From the NCBI GenBank assembly GCA_900542315.1, contig UQMV01000022.1, positions 1 through 32,761 on the forward strand: 32,761 nucleotides of DNA, given 5' to 3'. Below the pieces are notes generated by a model. That model made no database searches and was not told where the DNA came from. It saw only the letters and a list, made by a program, of their open reading frames with translations. This DNA is from an uncultured Collinsella sp. (lineage in GTDB: Bacteria > Actinomycetota > Coriobacteriia > Coriobacteriales > Coriobacteriaceae). Within the stretch, counting starts at the first letter, position 1. Every line of letters begins with the position of its first letter. Shown here one piece after another: positions 25,334 through 32,734 of this stretch. A program made the translations under genes and the position numbers.

Positions 25334-25383
25334 ATATCACCTCAGTGATAGTTATTGGTAAACTATCACTGAGGTGATATATT
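25334..25383 (+). promoter_or_regulatory. Nested palindromic operator with embedded promoter
   Basis: A perfect 20-bp inverted repeat (25334-25353 with 25361-25380, 7-bp loop). Each arm is itself a dyad: ATCACCTCAGTGAT (25336-25349) and ATCACTGAGGTGAT (25365-25378). The loop and right arm contain a good sigma-70-type promoter: TTGGTA (25355-25360), 17-bp spacer, TATATT (25378-25383). A repressor bound at the two dyads would cover both hexamers. The XRE protein encoded downstream is the likely repressor. Confidence 0.8.
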
Positions 25384-25396
25384 TTAGGAGGTCGAT

Positions 25397-26080
25397 ATGG
25401 AGCTTTGGCATGGGTCGGACGTTGTTGTCGATCATCCATCGTTGGATAAATGCAGGCAATTCAATGACTATGGGCGCGGGTTTTATTGCACACCGCATGA
25501 GGAAATGGCAATGGAGTGGGCATGTCGGACCGAGTCTGGTGGCATTGCCAATCGATATGAGCTTGATTTAGATGGCCTTGCGATTTTGGATTTGGAATCA
25601 GGTGAGTTCTCGATTCTCAACTGGCTTGCAATTCTGGCGAATAACAGAGAGTTCAATGTTTCAACGCCAGTAGCACGCGAGGGGCTTCATTATCTGCTGG
25701 ATAACTGCCTGATTGATATTTCTCCCTATGACGTTATTCGAGGCTATCGCGCAGACGATTCCTATTTCTCGTTTGCAAGACAGTTTGTCAACGGCATGAT
25801 TTCGCTCAGGCAATTGCAGCGCATTATGTTTTTGGGGGATTTGGGCATTCAATATGCGCTTATGAGTGAGCGTGCGTTCTCGGCGATCAGGTTCCGCGAT
25901 TGGAAGCAGGCCCCGGGAGCTGAGTTTTATCCCAAACGATTTGAGCGAGAACAGAACGCTCGACGCAAGTACCTGGATACGGTAAACGGATTTGACTCTG
26001 ATGGTGTCGACATTAGGGATTTGATGGCAGGGAGGGTTGATTTAAATGATCCAAGAGTTAACGGATTGTGGGCCGAGTAG
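25397..26080 (+). CDS. DUF3990-family protein, probable toxin
   Basis: A 227-aa protein. The N-terminus LWHGSDVVVDHP, then DKCRQFNDYGRGFYCTPHEE (DYGRGFYCT at 24-32) and the following MAMEWAC match DUF3990, a family thought to have an ADP-ribosyltransferase-like fold (H-G-S, then G-x-G-F-Y-x-T, then an A/E-W region). The biochemical activity is inferred, not shown. AGGAGG precedes the ATG. The last 35 bp overlap the next gene, which encodes an XRE-type DNA-binding protein: the layout of a toxin-antitoxin module. Its base composition is visibly less GC-rich than the neighbours', consistent with transfer. A host role other than toxin is possible. Confidence 0.7.
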   Translation: MELWHGSDVVVDHPSLDKCRQFNDYGRGFYCTPHEEMAMEWACRTESGGIANRYELDLDGLAILDLESGEFSILNWLAILANNREFNVSTPVAREGLHYLLDNCLIDISPYDVIRGYRADDSYFSFARQFVNGMISLRQLQRIMFLGDLGIQYALMSERAFSAIRFRDWKQAPGAEFYPKRFEREQNARRKYLDTVNGFDSDGVDIRDLMAGRVDLNDPRVNGLWAE

Positions 26081-26744
26081 GACATACCCCGTCTACTACC
26101 TCGAGGATGCAATGAACAACCTCGGCGACTGCTTCGACTATGCCGTCAATGACTATGGAGCAGAAGGATCTGAAGTTGCTGAACTCTTTTGCTTGAGCGG
26201 GGTTGCCCGCGAGTTTGAGCGTGGCAACGCATGGGTCGTATCGGGAAAATCGGGCGTTGAGCTGTTCGCACTTATCGCCGAAAGGTCAGGCTATCAATCA
26301 AGGACGATGCCAAATCGAACCTACCGATTCGAAAAGACACCGGAATATTGGACAGGCTGGATGCTGGCATACCTGCAGTGGCGCCTAGGAGGGTCTTTCG
26401 AAGATTTGCTGCATGTCGTTCCATTTGATGTGCTGCGCAGTCTGTATTACCCCTGGCACGAAGCCTCGGAGGAACGCGTGGCTCGTCTCGTCTGCGATAT
26501 GGCGAAAAAAGTGTCCAGGCAAACCAAACTTGCGTTAGCAAGAAAGAGACTCAAGAAAACCCAACAAGATCTGGCATACGAATCGGGTGTGTCACTCCGC
26601 TCAATCCAAATGTACGAGCAGCGCCAGAGAAACATCAATGAAGCTTCGGTTACAAGCGTAAGAGCCATAGCAAAAGCCCTCCACTGCAACATCGAGGACC
26701 TCCTAGAACCAGTCTTCGAATACAAAGAAACCAGCGCAGCGTAA
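26046..26744 (+). CDS. XRE-family protein, probable antitoxin and autorepressor
   Basis: A 232-aa two-part protein. Residues ~20-75 (NNLGDCFDYAVNDYGAEGSE, then FERGNAWVVSGKSGVEL) form a domain I recognise from proteins paired with DUF3990; residues ~160-222 are an XRE/Cro helix-turn-helix (RKRLKKTQQDLAYESGVSLR, SIQMYEQ, then IAKALHCNIEDLLE). The start ATG at 26046 lies inside the upstream gene after GGGAGGG, implying coupled translation. The antitoxin-like gene is second, the reverse of many TA operons. It probably neutralises the first protein through the N-terminal part and represses the operon through the nested palindrome. The gap after it up to the palindrome at 26853 shows nothing. Confidence 0.7.
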   Translation: MIQELTDCGPSRTYPVYYLEDAMNNLGDCFDYAVNDYGAEGSEVAELFCLSGVAREFERGNAWVVSGKSGVELFALIAERSGYQSRTMPNRTYRFEKTPEYWTGWMLAYLQWRLGGSFEDLLHVVPFDVLRSLYYPWHEASEERVARLVCDMAKKVSRQTKLALARKRLKKTQQDLAYESGVSLRSIQMYEQRQRNINEASVTSVRAIAKALHCNIEDLLEPVFEYKETSAA

Positions 26745-26852
26745 ACCAAGCGCACAGTCGATGCCCGCCTCTAGGAAGTGCTCCAGCCTAGCAAGAGTCC
26801 CTATCAATAAAAAGCCAAACTATCAGCCCGGCGCCCCTTCAAAACGTGAGTC

Positions 26853-27040
26853 CCTGTAGACATCCTCAGCAAGGTAGACGCAGGGACGGTCGGGATGTTC
26901 CCTCAAAATCATTCCGCAGCGCGAAGGCCCCTTGTCCGTCGCTCCGTAGGAGCTGGACAAGGGGCCTTCATGCGCGAGGACGATTTTGAGGGAACATCCC
27001 GACCGTCCCGGACAGGTATATGAGAAGGATGTCTACAGGT
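26853..27040. repeat. Composite long palindrome B with an extra outer stem
   Basis: The core (26883-27009) has perfect 27-bp outer arms, perfect 14-bp inner arms (aaggccccttgtcc, 26924-26937; complement 26955-26968) and a loop with the mini-stem gctcc-gta-ggagc. Internal-loop motifs are cattccgcag (left) and catgcgcgaggacg (right). Read on the minus strand these become CGTCCTCGCGCATG and CTGCGGAATG, as in A and D. A further perfect 14-bp stem (26853-26866 with 27027-27040) encloses it and covers the thrB stop codon. It lies between convergent genes, so a bidirectional terminator role is plausible. Confidence 0.85.
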
Positions 27041-27914
27041 ACTCGATTTGAGCGCCTTCCGTGTCGCACGTCAGAATATGCGTGTCGCACTTGGGGAACT
27101 GCTCGCGCAGCTTGACCTGCAGGAACTTTGCCACGATGGTGTCGTCGGTCACAGCCATAAGGGTCGAGCCCGAACCGCTGATCCAGATGGTCTTGGCACC
27201 GCCGTTAAGGCAGGTGTCGCGCACGGCGTTGTAGTCGGGAATCAGACGGCGACGATAGGGCTCCTGGATGCGGTCGTCGTTGGCGGCGGCAATCAGGTCA
27301 AGGTCGCCAGTCTCCAGGCCGCGCGTCATGCCGGCGATGCGGCCCATTTGCCATACGGCGGTGGAGAGTGGAATCTCCTGCGGCACAACCTTGCGCGCCT
27401 CGCTCGTATGCACCTCGTAGGGCGGAATCACGGTAATAAAACGCAGGCGATCGCTCACCTCGTAGCGCAGACACTGGGGGAGCGAATCGGTCGGCGTAAA
27501 GGAGCAGACGGCGCCGCCCAGGATAGCGGGGGCGACGTTATCGGGATGGCCTTCGACCTCGGTGGCAATGCGGACGAGCTCGGCGCGGTCGACGGTGTGG
27601 CCCGTCAGCGCGGCGGCAGCCATGATGCCGGCGACGACGCAGGTGGAGCTGGAACCCAGGCCACGGGCGACGGGAACGTCGGTCTGAATGTCGATAGCGA
27701 CGGGGAAGGCCGCCTCGCCCCAGGCGGCCAGAGCATCGACGAAGCTCACATAGACCAGGTTATTCTCGTTTTGGAACTCCTCGGGGCAGCCCGTGATGGT
27801 GAGCTTATCGGCGCGCTCGAAGGTGAAGTGCGAGTAGAGGCTGACGGCCATGCCGAGGGTGTCGTAGCCGATGCCTAGGTTGGCGCTGGTTGCTGGGACG
27901 GTGATTTTGATCAT
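27033..27914 (-). CDS. thrB: Homoserine kinase
   Basis: Phosphorylates homoserine with ATP to O-phosphohomoserine (EC 2.7.1.39), the substrate of threonine synthase, in the cytoplasm. A 293-aa GHMP kinase: VPATSANLGIGYDTLGMA at the N-terminus, the ATP-binding loop PVARGLGSSST (81-91), GHPDNVAPAILGG, and the C-terminal WISGSGSTLMA. The ATG at 27914 follows AGGAGG; the longer frame to 27986 runs back into palindrome C and is rejected. The stop codon sits in the outermost stem of palindrome B, and the ribosome site lies 2 bp from palindrome C, so this gene is framed by long hairpins. Confidence 0.95.
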   Translation of the reverse strand: MIKITVPATSANLGIGYDTLGMAVSLYSHFTFERADKLTITGCPEEFQNENNLVYVSFVDALAAWGEAAFPVAIDIQTDVPVARGLGSSSTCVVAGIMAAAALTGHTVDRAELVRIATEVEGHPDNVAPAILGGAVCSFTPTDSLPQCLRYEVSDRLRFITVIPPYEVHTSEARKVVPQEIPLSTAVWQMGRIAGMTRGLETGDLDLIAAANDDRIQEPYRRRLIPDYNAVRDTCLNGGAKTIWISGSGSTLMAVTDDTIVAKFLQVKLREQFPKCDTHILTCDTEGAQIEYL

Positions 27915-27928
27915 GTGGGTCCTCCTGG

Positions 27929-28040
27929 GCGGGTCTGGCCGTTTAGTTCGCTGCTCGGGCAGTCCTGGCTCACTCGGAAAGCACATTAAGTGCTTTCCGG
28001 CTCGTGCGGAACTCGCGACGAACTAAACGGCCAGACCCGC
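27929..28040. repeat. Composite long palindrome C (variant)
   Basis: Perfect 22-bp outer arms (27929-27950 with 28019-28040) and a perfect 9-bp inner stem (ggaaagcac/gtgctttcc, 27976-27998). The internal loop holds tgcggaa on the right, recalling the CTGCGGAA motif of A, B and D, but the left side is longer and different. It lies between thrC and thrB, 2 bp from the thrB ribosome site, so as RNA it would be in the thrB leader. Confidence 0.75.
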
Positions 28041-28070
28041 TCGCATGCTCGTCATCATCCCGAAAGCTAA

Positions 28071-28103
28071 ATAAAAAGAAGGTGCGCCGGCTTTCGCCGG
28101 CGC
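28071..28103 (-). terminator. Rho-independent terminator of thrC
   Basis: Perfect 8-bp stem gcgccggc/gccggcgc (28084-28091 and 28096-28103, 4-nt loop), followed on the minus strand by accttcttttta. It ends 12 bp after the thrC stop codon, so thrB probably has its own promoter or depends on read-through. Confidence 0.85.
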
Positions 28104-28115
28104 TTAATGAGGGAT

Positions 28116-29633
28116 CTAGTTGGTGCTCATTCGTTTTGCTGCGGACTCGACGTAGCTTGCCATCTCATCGACGTCGCAGACGTCTTCGAAGCGGACGGGT
28201 TTGGATTCGAGTTCGGCGAGCTGGGTCGGGGCGACCGTGTTGGTGGCCTGCTCGAGTACACGCATAGCCTCAAAATCATCCTCGGGAACGTCGAGGCCCA
28301 GGGCGTCGCAGCAGGCGCGCGGGAACTTGTAGGGGCTGGCGGTCGAAAGCAGCACACGGGCCTTGGCGCCCTCGGCGGGAGCGACCTTTTCAAAGACGTG
28401 ATAGCCGCAAGCGGTGTGCGGGTCGATCACATAGCCGTTTGCACCCCAGCAGCTCTTGATGGCAGCGCGGACCTCGTCTTCGCTGGCCCAACCGCAACCA
28501 AAGACGTTCTGAATCTTTGCCAGCAGGTCGGCGGGAATTTCGTAGCGACCAGTCTGTGCCAGCTGCTCCATAAGGCCGGCAACGAGCTCACAGTCGCCAT
28601 CGGACAGGAAGTACAGCATGCGCTCCAGGTTAGAGCTGATGAGGATGTCCATCGACGGCGAGATGGTCGTGAAGAACGGACGGTTGCGGTCGTAGACGCC
28701 GGTGGTCAGGAAGTCGGCGAGCACGTTGTTCTTGTCGCTGGCCACGACGAGTTTGGCGACGGGCAGACCCATGCGCTTGGCATAGTAGCCGGCCAGGATG
28801 TCGCCAAAGTTGCCGGTCGGTACGCAGAACTCCACGGCGTCGCCGGCCTCGATGGCGCCGGCGTGCAACAGCTGCGCATAGGCGGCAAAGTAGTAGACGA
28901 CCTGCGGCACCAGGCGGCCGACGTTGATGGAGTTGGCGCTCGAAAGCACCGTGCCGGCGGCCTCCAGGCGCTCGGCAAGCTCCTTATCGGCAAAGATGCG
29001 CTTGACGGCACTCTGGGCATCGTCGAAGTTGCCGCGGATGCCGCAGACGGCGACGTTATCGCCCTCCTGAGTGGACATCTGCAGATTCTGCACGCGGCTG
29101 ACTTTGCCCTCGGGATAAAAGACGGTGATGCCCGTGCCCGGAGCGTCGGCAAAACCGGCGAGCGCGGCCTTGCCCGTGTCGCCCGACGTGGCGGTGACGA
29201 TCATGATGCGCTCGGCGCCGCCGTCCTTGGCGGAAGTGCGGGCCATCAGACGGGGGAGCATCTGCAGGGCGACGTCTTTGAAGGCGCTTGTGGGGCCGCC
29301 AAAGAGCTCCATCACATAGGTCTGAGGGGCGTCAGCGCCCGGCGCTGCGTCGAGTTTGACGAGCGGCGTAACCTCTTCACTCGCGAACGTGCCGCGGTAT
29401 GCCTCGTCGACACACGCCGAAATTTCTTCGGCCGTGTAATCATTCAGTAACATTTCCAACACATCTTGAGCGATTTCAAAGTACGATTTAGCTGCAAGCG
29501 AGCTGATATCGACCTGCTGGGTGCCGAGCTCGTCCGAGACAAACAAACCCCCGTCGGGAGCGATGCCGGTACGGATTGCCACCTTACTTGAGCACGATAA
29601 AGTGCGTCCTCGTGTACTATGATAAGTTCCCAT
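28116..29633 (-). CDS. thrC: Threonine synthase
   Basis: PLP-dependent conversion of O-phosphohomoserine to threonine (EC 4.2.3.1). The 505-aa length fits the longer (bacterial/yeast-type) class. It begins YHSTRG, then APDGGLFV, and has the PLP-lysine motif GGPTSAFKDVALQ (Lys119), TATSGDTGKAAL for phosphate binding, and GNFGDILAGYYAKRMGLP. The ATG at 29633 has GAGGAG upstream and matches the family N-terminus; the frame extending to 29678 adds unrelated residues. It is divergent from aspartate kinase across ~104 bp, so the two may share control. Confidence 0.96.
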   Translation of the reverse strand: MGTYHSTRGRTLSCSSKVAIRTGIAPDGGLFVSDELGTQQVDISSLAAKSYFEIAQDVLEMLLNDYTAEEISACVDEAYRGTFASEEVTPLVKLDAAPGADAPQTYVMELFGGPTSAFKDVALQMLPRLMARTSAKDGGAERIMIVTATSGDTGKAALAGFADAPGTGITVFYPEGKVSRVQNLQMSTQEGDNVAVCGIRGNFDDAQSAVKRIFADKELAERLEAAGTVLSSANSINVGRLVPQVVYYFAAYAQLLHAGAIEAGDAVEFCVPTGNFGDILAGYYAKRMGLPVAKLVVASDKNNVLADFLTTGVYDRNRPFFTTISPSMDILISSNLERMLYFLSDGDCELVAGLMEQLAQTGRYEIPADLLAKIQNVFGCGWASEDEVRAAIKSCWGANGYVIDPHTACGYHVFEKVAPAEGAKARVLLSTASPYKFPRACCDALGLDVPEDDFEAMRVLEQATNTVAPTQLAELESKPVRFEDVCDVDEMASYVESAAKRMSTN

Positions 29634-29737
29634 ATAACACTGCTCCTCGGATGCCTTGGTCCCAATCGGTGAAACCATGGTATCAGAGCGCGCAAAACAG
29701 GTTCGCAGAGGCTTTTTAGAAAGGTAACCTCCAGCCC

Positions 29738-31126
29738 ATGATTAAGATTGCCAAGTTTGGCGGCTCGTCGGTCGCCGACGCCGAACACTTTAAGAAGATC
29801 AAGGCCATCGTCGATGCCGACCCGGCTCGCCGTTTTGTGGTGGTTTCTGCCTGCGGTCGCCGCTTTAAGGGCGACACCAAGGTGACTGACCTGCTCTACC
29901 TGGTTAACGCGCACGTTAAGTACCACGTGTCGTGCGAGGAACTGCTCGAGGACATTGGCCAGCGCTATTTTGATATCGCTGACGAGCTGGAGCTCACCTA
30001 TCCCATCCGTGAGGAGTTCGCGGCCTTTGCCGAGCGCGCCCGCTCGGGCGGCTACTCCACCGAGGAGCTTGTGAGCCGTGGCGAGTACTTTACCGCTCGC
30101 CTGATGGCCGAGTACCTGGGCTTACCGTTCCTGGACGCCGCGACGGTTGTGGCGTTCCATCACGACGGTACGCTCAGCATGAATCGCACCTCTGAGCTGG
30201 TGCAGGAGTACGGTCAGCAGGGCGGCTTTGTTATGCCCGGTTTCTACGGCGCGACGCGTGAGGGCCAGATCAAGCTGCTCGATCGTGGCGGCGGCGATAT
30301 CTCGGGCTCGATTCTGGCCAAGTGCCTGGGCGCCGACCTGTACGAGAACTGGACCGACGTCTCGGGCTTCTATTCTGCCGACCCGCGTATCGTTCCCGAG
30401 GCTCAGCCCATTGCGCGCGTTACCTACGAGGAGCTGCGCGAGCTTTCGTACATGGGGGCAAGCGTCCTGCACGAGGAGGCCGTGTTTCCCGTGCGCGAGG
30501 CGGGTATTCCGCTGGTCATCAAGAACACCAATGCGCCGCAGGACCCCGGCACCATCATTAGCGAGACGGCCGATGAGGGCGAGGCGGAGCCCATCATTAC
30601 CGGCGTGACTGGCAAGCGCGGCTTTGTCGCCATCAACGTCGCCCGCGACCGCACCAAGCCCCGCGTCGGCTTTATGCGCCGCGCGCTTTCGGTCTTCGAG
30701 CGCTATGACGTTTCCGTCGAGCACATGCCCACCGGCGTCGACCGCTTTGGCGCCGTGGTGCAGGAGCAGGATGTGCACGACTCGCTGTATTCGCTCGTGG
30801 GCGATATCCAGCAGGAGGTTGAGCCGCTCGAGATCGAGGTTGTCGAGGGCCTGGCGCTCATCGCGACCGTCGGCCGTAACCTGCGCGGTCGTGCTGGTAT
30901 TTCCGGCCATCTGTTTGGCATGCTCGGCCAGGCCGGCGTGAGCGTGCGCATGATTTCGCAGAGCTGCGACGAGATCAACATCATTATCGGCGTCGAGGAG
31001 AAGGACTTCGACCTTGCGATTCGGACCATTTACCGTGCCTTCTCCGACGAGAACGGCATTGTGAAGGTCTCCGATCTGGAGGCTCCCGCGCCGGCCGATC
31101 CCACCCTGGCCGCGCTCAAAAAGTAG
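29738..31126 (+). CDS. lysC: Aspartate kinase
   Basis: First step of the aspartate family pathway (EC 2.7.2.4): ATP plus aspartate to aspartyl phosphate. A 462-aa monofunctional enzyme: KFGGSSV (6-12) in the kinase domain, ELVSRGEYFTARLMAEYLG, FYGATREGQIKLLDRGGGDI, and two C-terminal ACT domains (about residues 300-450, with ARDRTKPRVGFMRR and IATVGRNLRGRAGISGHLF) for feedback by lysine and/or threonine. No homoserine dehydrogenase domain is fused. The ribosome site is weak (AAAGG ~14 nt before the ATG). asd follows, but a terminator separates them. Confidence 0.95.
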   Translation: MIKIAKFGGSSVADAEHFKKIKAIVDADPARRFVVVSACGRRFKGDTKVTDLLYLVNAHVKYHVSCEELLEDIGQRYFDIADELELTYPIREEFAAFAERARSGGYSTEELVSRGEYFTARLMAEYLGLPFLDAATVVAFHHDGTLSMNRTSELVQEYGQQGGFVMPGFYGATREGQIKLLDRGGGDISGSILAKCLGADLYENWTDVSGFYSADPRIVPEAQPIARVTYEELRELSYMGASVLHEEAVFPVREAGIPLVIKNTNAPQDPGTIISETADEGEAEPIITGVTGKRGFVAINVARDRTKPRVGFMRRALSVFERYDVSVEHMPTGVDRFGAVVQEQDVHDSLYSLVGDIQQEVEPLEIEVVEGLALIATVGRNLRGRAGISGHLFGMLGQAGVSVRMISQSCDEINIIIGVEEKDFDLAIRTIYRAFSDENGIVKVSDLEAPAPADPTLAALKK

Positions 31127-31134
31127 CGACTGCT

Positions 31135-31168
31135 CGGTAGATTTTTGGGTCATGTCTCAAAAATCTAC
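31135..31168. repeat. Short palindromic repeat (gtagattt type), copy 2
   Basis: The 34-bp sequence starts cggtagattt and ends aaaatctac, with gtcatgtctc in the middle; it closely matches 10834-10867. The arms gtagattttt/aaaaatctac form a 10-bp stem. It lies 9 bp after the aspartate kinase stop codon. Confidence 0.65.
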
Positions 31169-31198
31169 GGCGGGGCGTTTCGTTTCGGTTTCGTTTCG

Positions 31199-31230
31199 AC
31201 GGGGCGGGTTTCGTGCCCGCCCCGTTCTTG
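31199..31230 (+). terminator. Terminator after aspartate kinase
   Basis: Perfect 10-bp stem acggggcggg/cccgccccgt (31199-31208, 31216-31225) followed by tcttgt. A tttcg-rich simple repeat (31178-31198) precedes it. Confidence 0.7.
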
Positions 31231-31299
31231 TATAAACTGGCAACAATAATCGGCCTGCTCGGCGTGCGGGCAAAAGCCACAACCTTTAAAGGGGGAAGC

Positions 31300-32325
31300 A
31301 TGAAACAGTACACGGTTGCTATTTTGGGCGCGACGGGAGCCGTGGGCACCCAGATGCTCGAGTGCCTCAACGAGCAGGAGTTCCCGGTCGGCAAGCTCAA
31401 GCTGTTGGCAAGCGCACGCTCCGCGGGCAAGACCGTTGAGTTCCGCGGCGAGCAAATCGTGATCGAAGAGGCTTGCCCCGAGGCTTTTGAGGGCTGCGAC
31501 ATTGTGCTCGGCGCCGCCGGCGACGATATCGCGAAGGAGCTGCTGCCCGAGGCCGTCAAGCGCGGCGCCGTCGTGGTCGACAACAGCCACGCCTTCCGTA
31601 TGGATCCCGAGGTGCCGCTGGTCGTGCCCGAGATCAATGCTGACGACATCAAGTGGCATCACGGCCTTATCGCCAACCCCAACTGCGCGACTATCATCGG
31701 CCTGGTTCCCACCTGGCCGCTGCACCAGCTTGCCGGCGTAAAGCGCATGATTGTTTCGACGTATCAGGCAGCTTCGGGCGCCGGTGCCCCCGGTATGGCC
31801 GAGCTCGAGGCTCAGCTGGCCGCCCTGGGCCGCGGCGAGGAGATTCCCGAGCCGCGCGCGTTTGCCGCCCAGCTGGCGAGTAACCTGATTCCGCAGATTG
31901 GCGGCGTCAAGGAGGAGGGCTTTACCTCCGAGGAGATGAAGCTGCAAAACGAGGGCCGCAAGATTATGCACCTGCCCGAGCTGCGCGTGAACTGCACCTG
32001 CGTGCGCGTGCCCGTGCTGCGTTCGCACTCCGAGAGCATTACGCTCGAGTTTGAGCGCGACATTACGGTGGAAGAGGCCCGTGCTGCGCTGGCTGCCGCT
32101 CCGGGCGTGAAGCTGGTTGACGACATGAGCGCCGAGGATGCGCACGACCGCTTCCCCATGCCGATGGACACCTCCGACCAGGACCTGATTTGGGTCGGTC
32201 GCGTACGCCGCGACATCTCGAACCCCGAGGCCACGCGCGGTATTACCTTCTGGTGCTGCGGCGACCAAATCCGTAAGGGCGCGGCAACCAACGCCGTCCA
32301 GATCGCTAAGCTGCTCTGCGAGTAG
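31300..32325 (+). CDS. asd: Aspartate-semialdehyde dehydrogenase
   Basis: NADPH-dependent reduction of aspartyl phosphate to aspartate semialdehyde (EC 1.2.1.11), the branch point to lysine/diaminopimelate, threonine and methionine. A 341-aa protein: Rossmann motif AILGATGAVGTQML, catalytic Cys129 in ANPNCATIIG, TYQAASGAGAPGMAEL, and the C-terminal RVPVLRSHSESITLEF with the active-site His. The ATG at 31300 follows AAAGGGGG; the longer upstream frame runs into the terminator and is rejected. It follows aspartate kinase, whose product it uses. Confidence 0.96.
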   Translation: MKQYTVAILGATGAVGTQMLECLNEQEFPVGKLKLLASARSAGKTVEFRGEQIVIEEACPEAFEGCDIVLGAAGDDIAKELLPEAVKRGAVVVDNSHAFRMDPEVPLVVPEINADDIKWHHGLIANPNCATIIGLVPTWPLHQLAGVKRMIVSTYQAASGAGAPGMAELEAQLAALGRGEEIPEPRAFAAQLASNLIPQIGGVKEEGFTSEEMKLQNEGRKIMHLPELRVNCTCVRVPVLRSHSESITLEFERDITVEEARAALAAAPGVKLVDDMSAEDAHDRFPMPMDTSDQDLIWVGRVRRDISNPEATRGITFWCCGDQIRKGAATNAVQIAKLLCE

Positions 32326-32339
32326 CGGTTGACCTGTCC

Positions 32340-32469
32340 GGCGGGGGCCGGGCTTAGTTTTCAGAACGTCCTCGACCATGTGTGGCGCCTTGTCCTGCTC
32401 CTTCGGAGCCGCGGACAAGGCGCCACACTGGTCTGCGGAGTGTTCTGAAAACTAAGCCCGGCCCCCGCC
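32340..32469. repeat. Composite long palindrome D
   Basis: Perfect 28-bp outer arms (32340-32367 with 32442-32469), perfect 15-bp inner arms (32381-32395 with 32413-32427) and a loop with the mini-stem gctcc-ttc-ggagc. The left internal-loop motif is gtcctcgaccatg, the right is ctgcggagtg. Inner-stem end ccttgtcc and the tip mini-stem are shared with palindrome B, though the outer arms are unrelated. It starts 14 bp after the asd stop codon. Confidence 0.85.
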
Positions 32470-32578
32470 TGCGGTGACGTTGCTGCGAGCGGCCTGCGAT
32501 GGGGCCGTTGTTGATTGGGGCCGCTGGGCTGATGTAGGGGCGCGTGGTTGTTGCGGGCCCTGGTCCCGGCGGCGGCCT

Positions 32579-32734
32579 CGGCGCTTTGCGCCTGCCGCCT
32601 TGGGGGACTGCGGAGCGCGGCCGGCAGCTGCGGCGCGTTCGCGCCTGCTGCCTGCGGGGACTTTGGGGTCGTGCGGCAGCGGCGGCGCTTTGCGCCTGCT
32701 GCCTTGGGCCACTTTGGACTTGATCTGAGGTAGC
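32579..32734. repeat. 52-bp tandem repeat, three degenerate units
   Basis: Units begin at 32579, 32631 and 32683, exactly 52 bp apart. Each starts cggcgc-(t/g)tt-gcgcctg, itself a small hairpin, followed by c(t/c)gccttggggactttgg-like sequence; the last unit decays in its second half. As 52 is not a multiple of three and no frame has gene-like composition or a good ribosome site, it is probably non-coding. Between palindrome D and this array (32470-32578) I see nothing. Confidence 0.65.

Noticed and set aside
15816..32469. CRISPR array suggested by recurring palindromes
   Set aside because: The elements are kilobases apart with no regular spacers, and no cas genes are present.
32452..32712. 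86-codon Pro/Arg-rich minus-strand frame near the right edge
   Set aside because: Low-complexity product of the 52-bp tandem repeat, whose period does not preserve reading frame.
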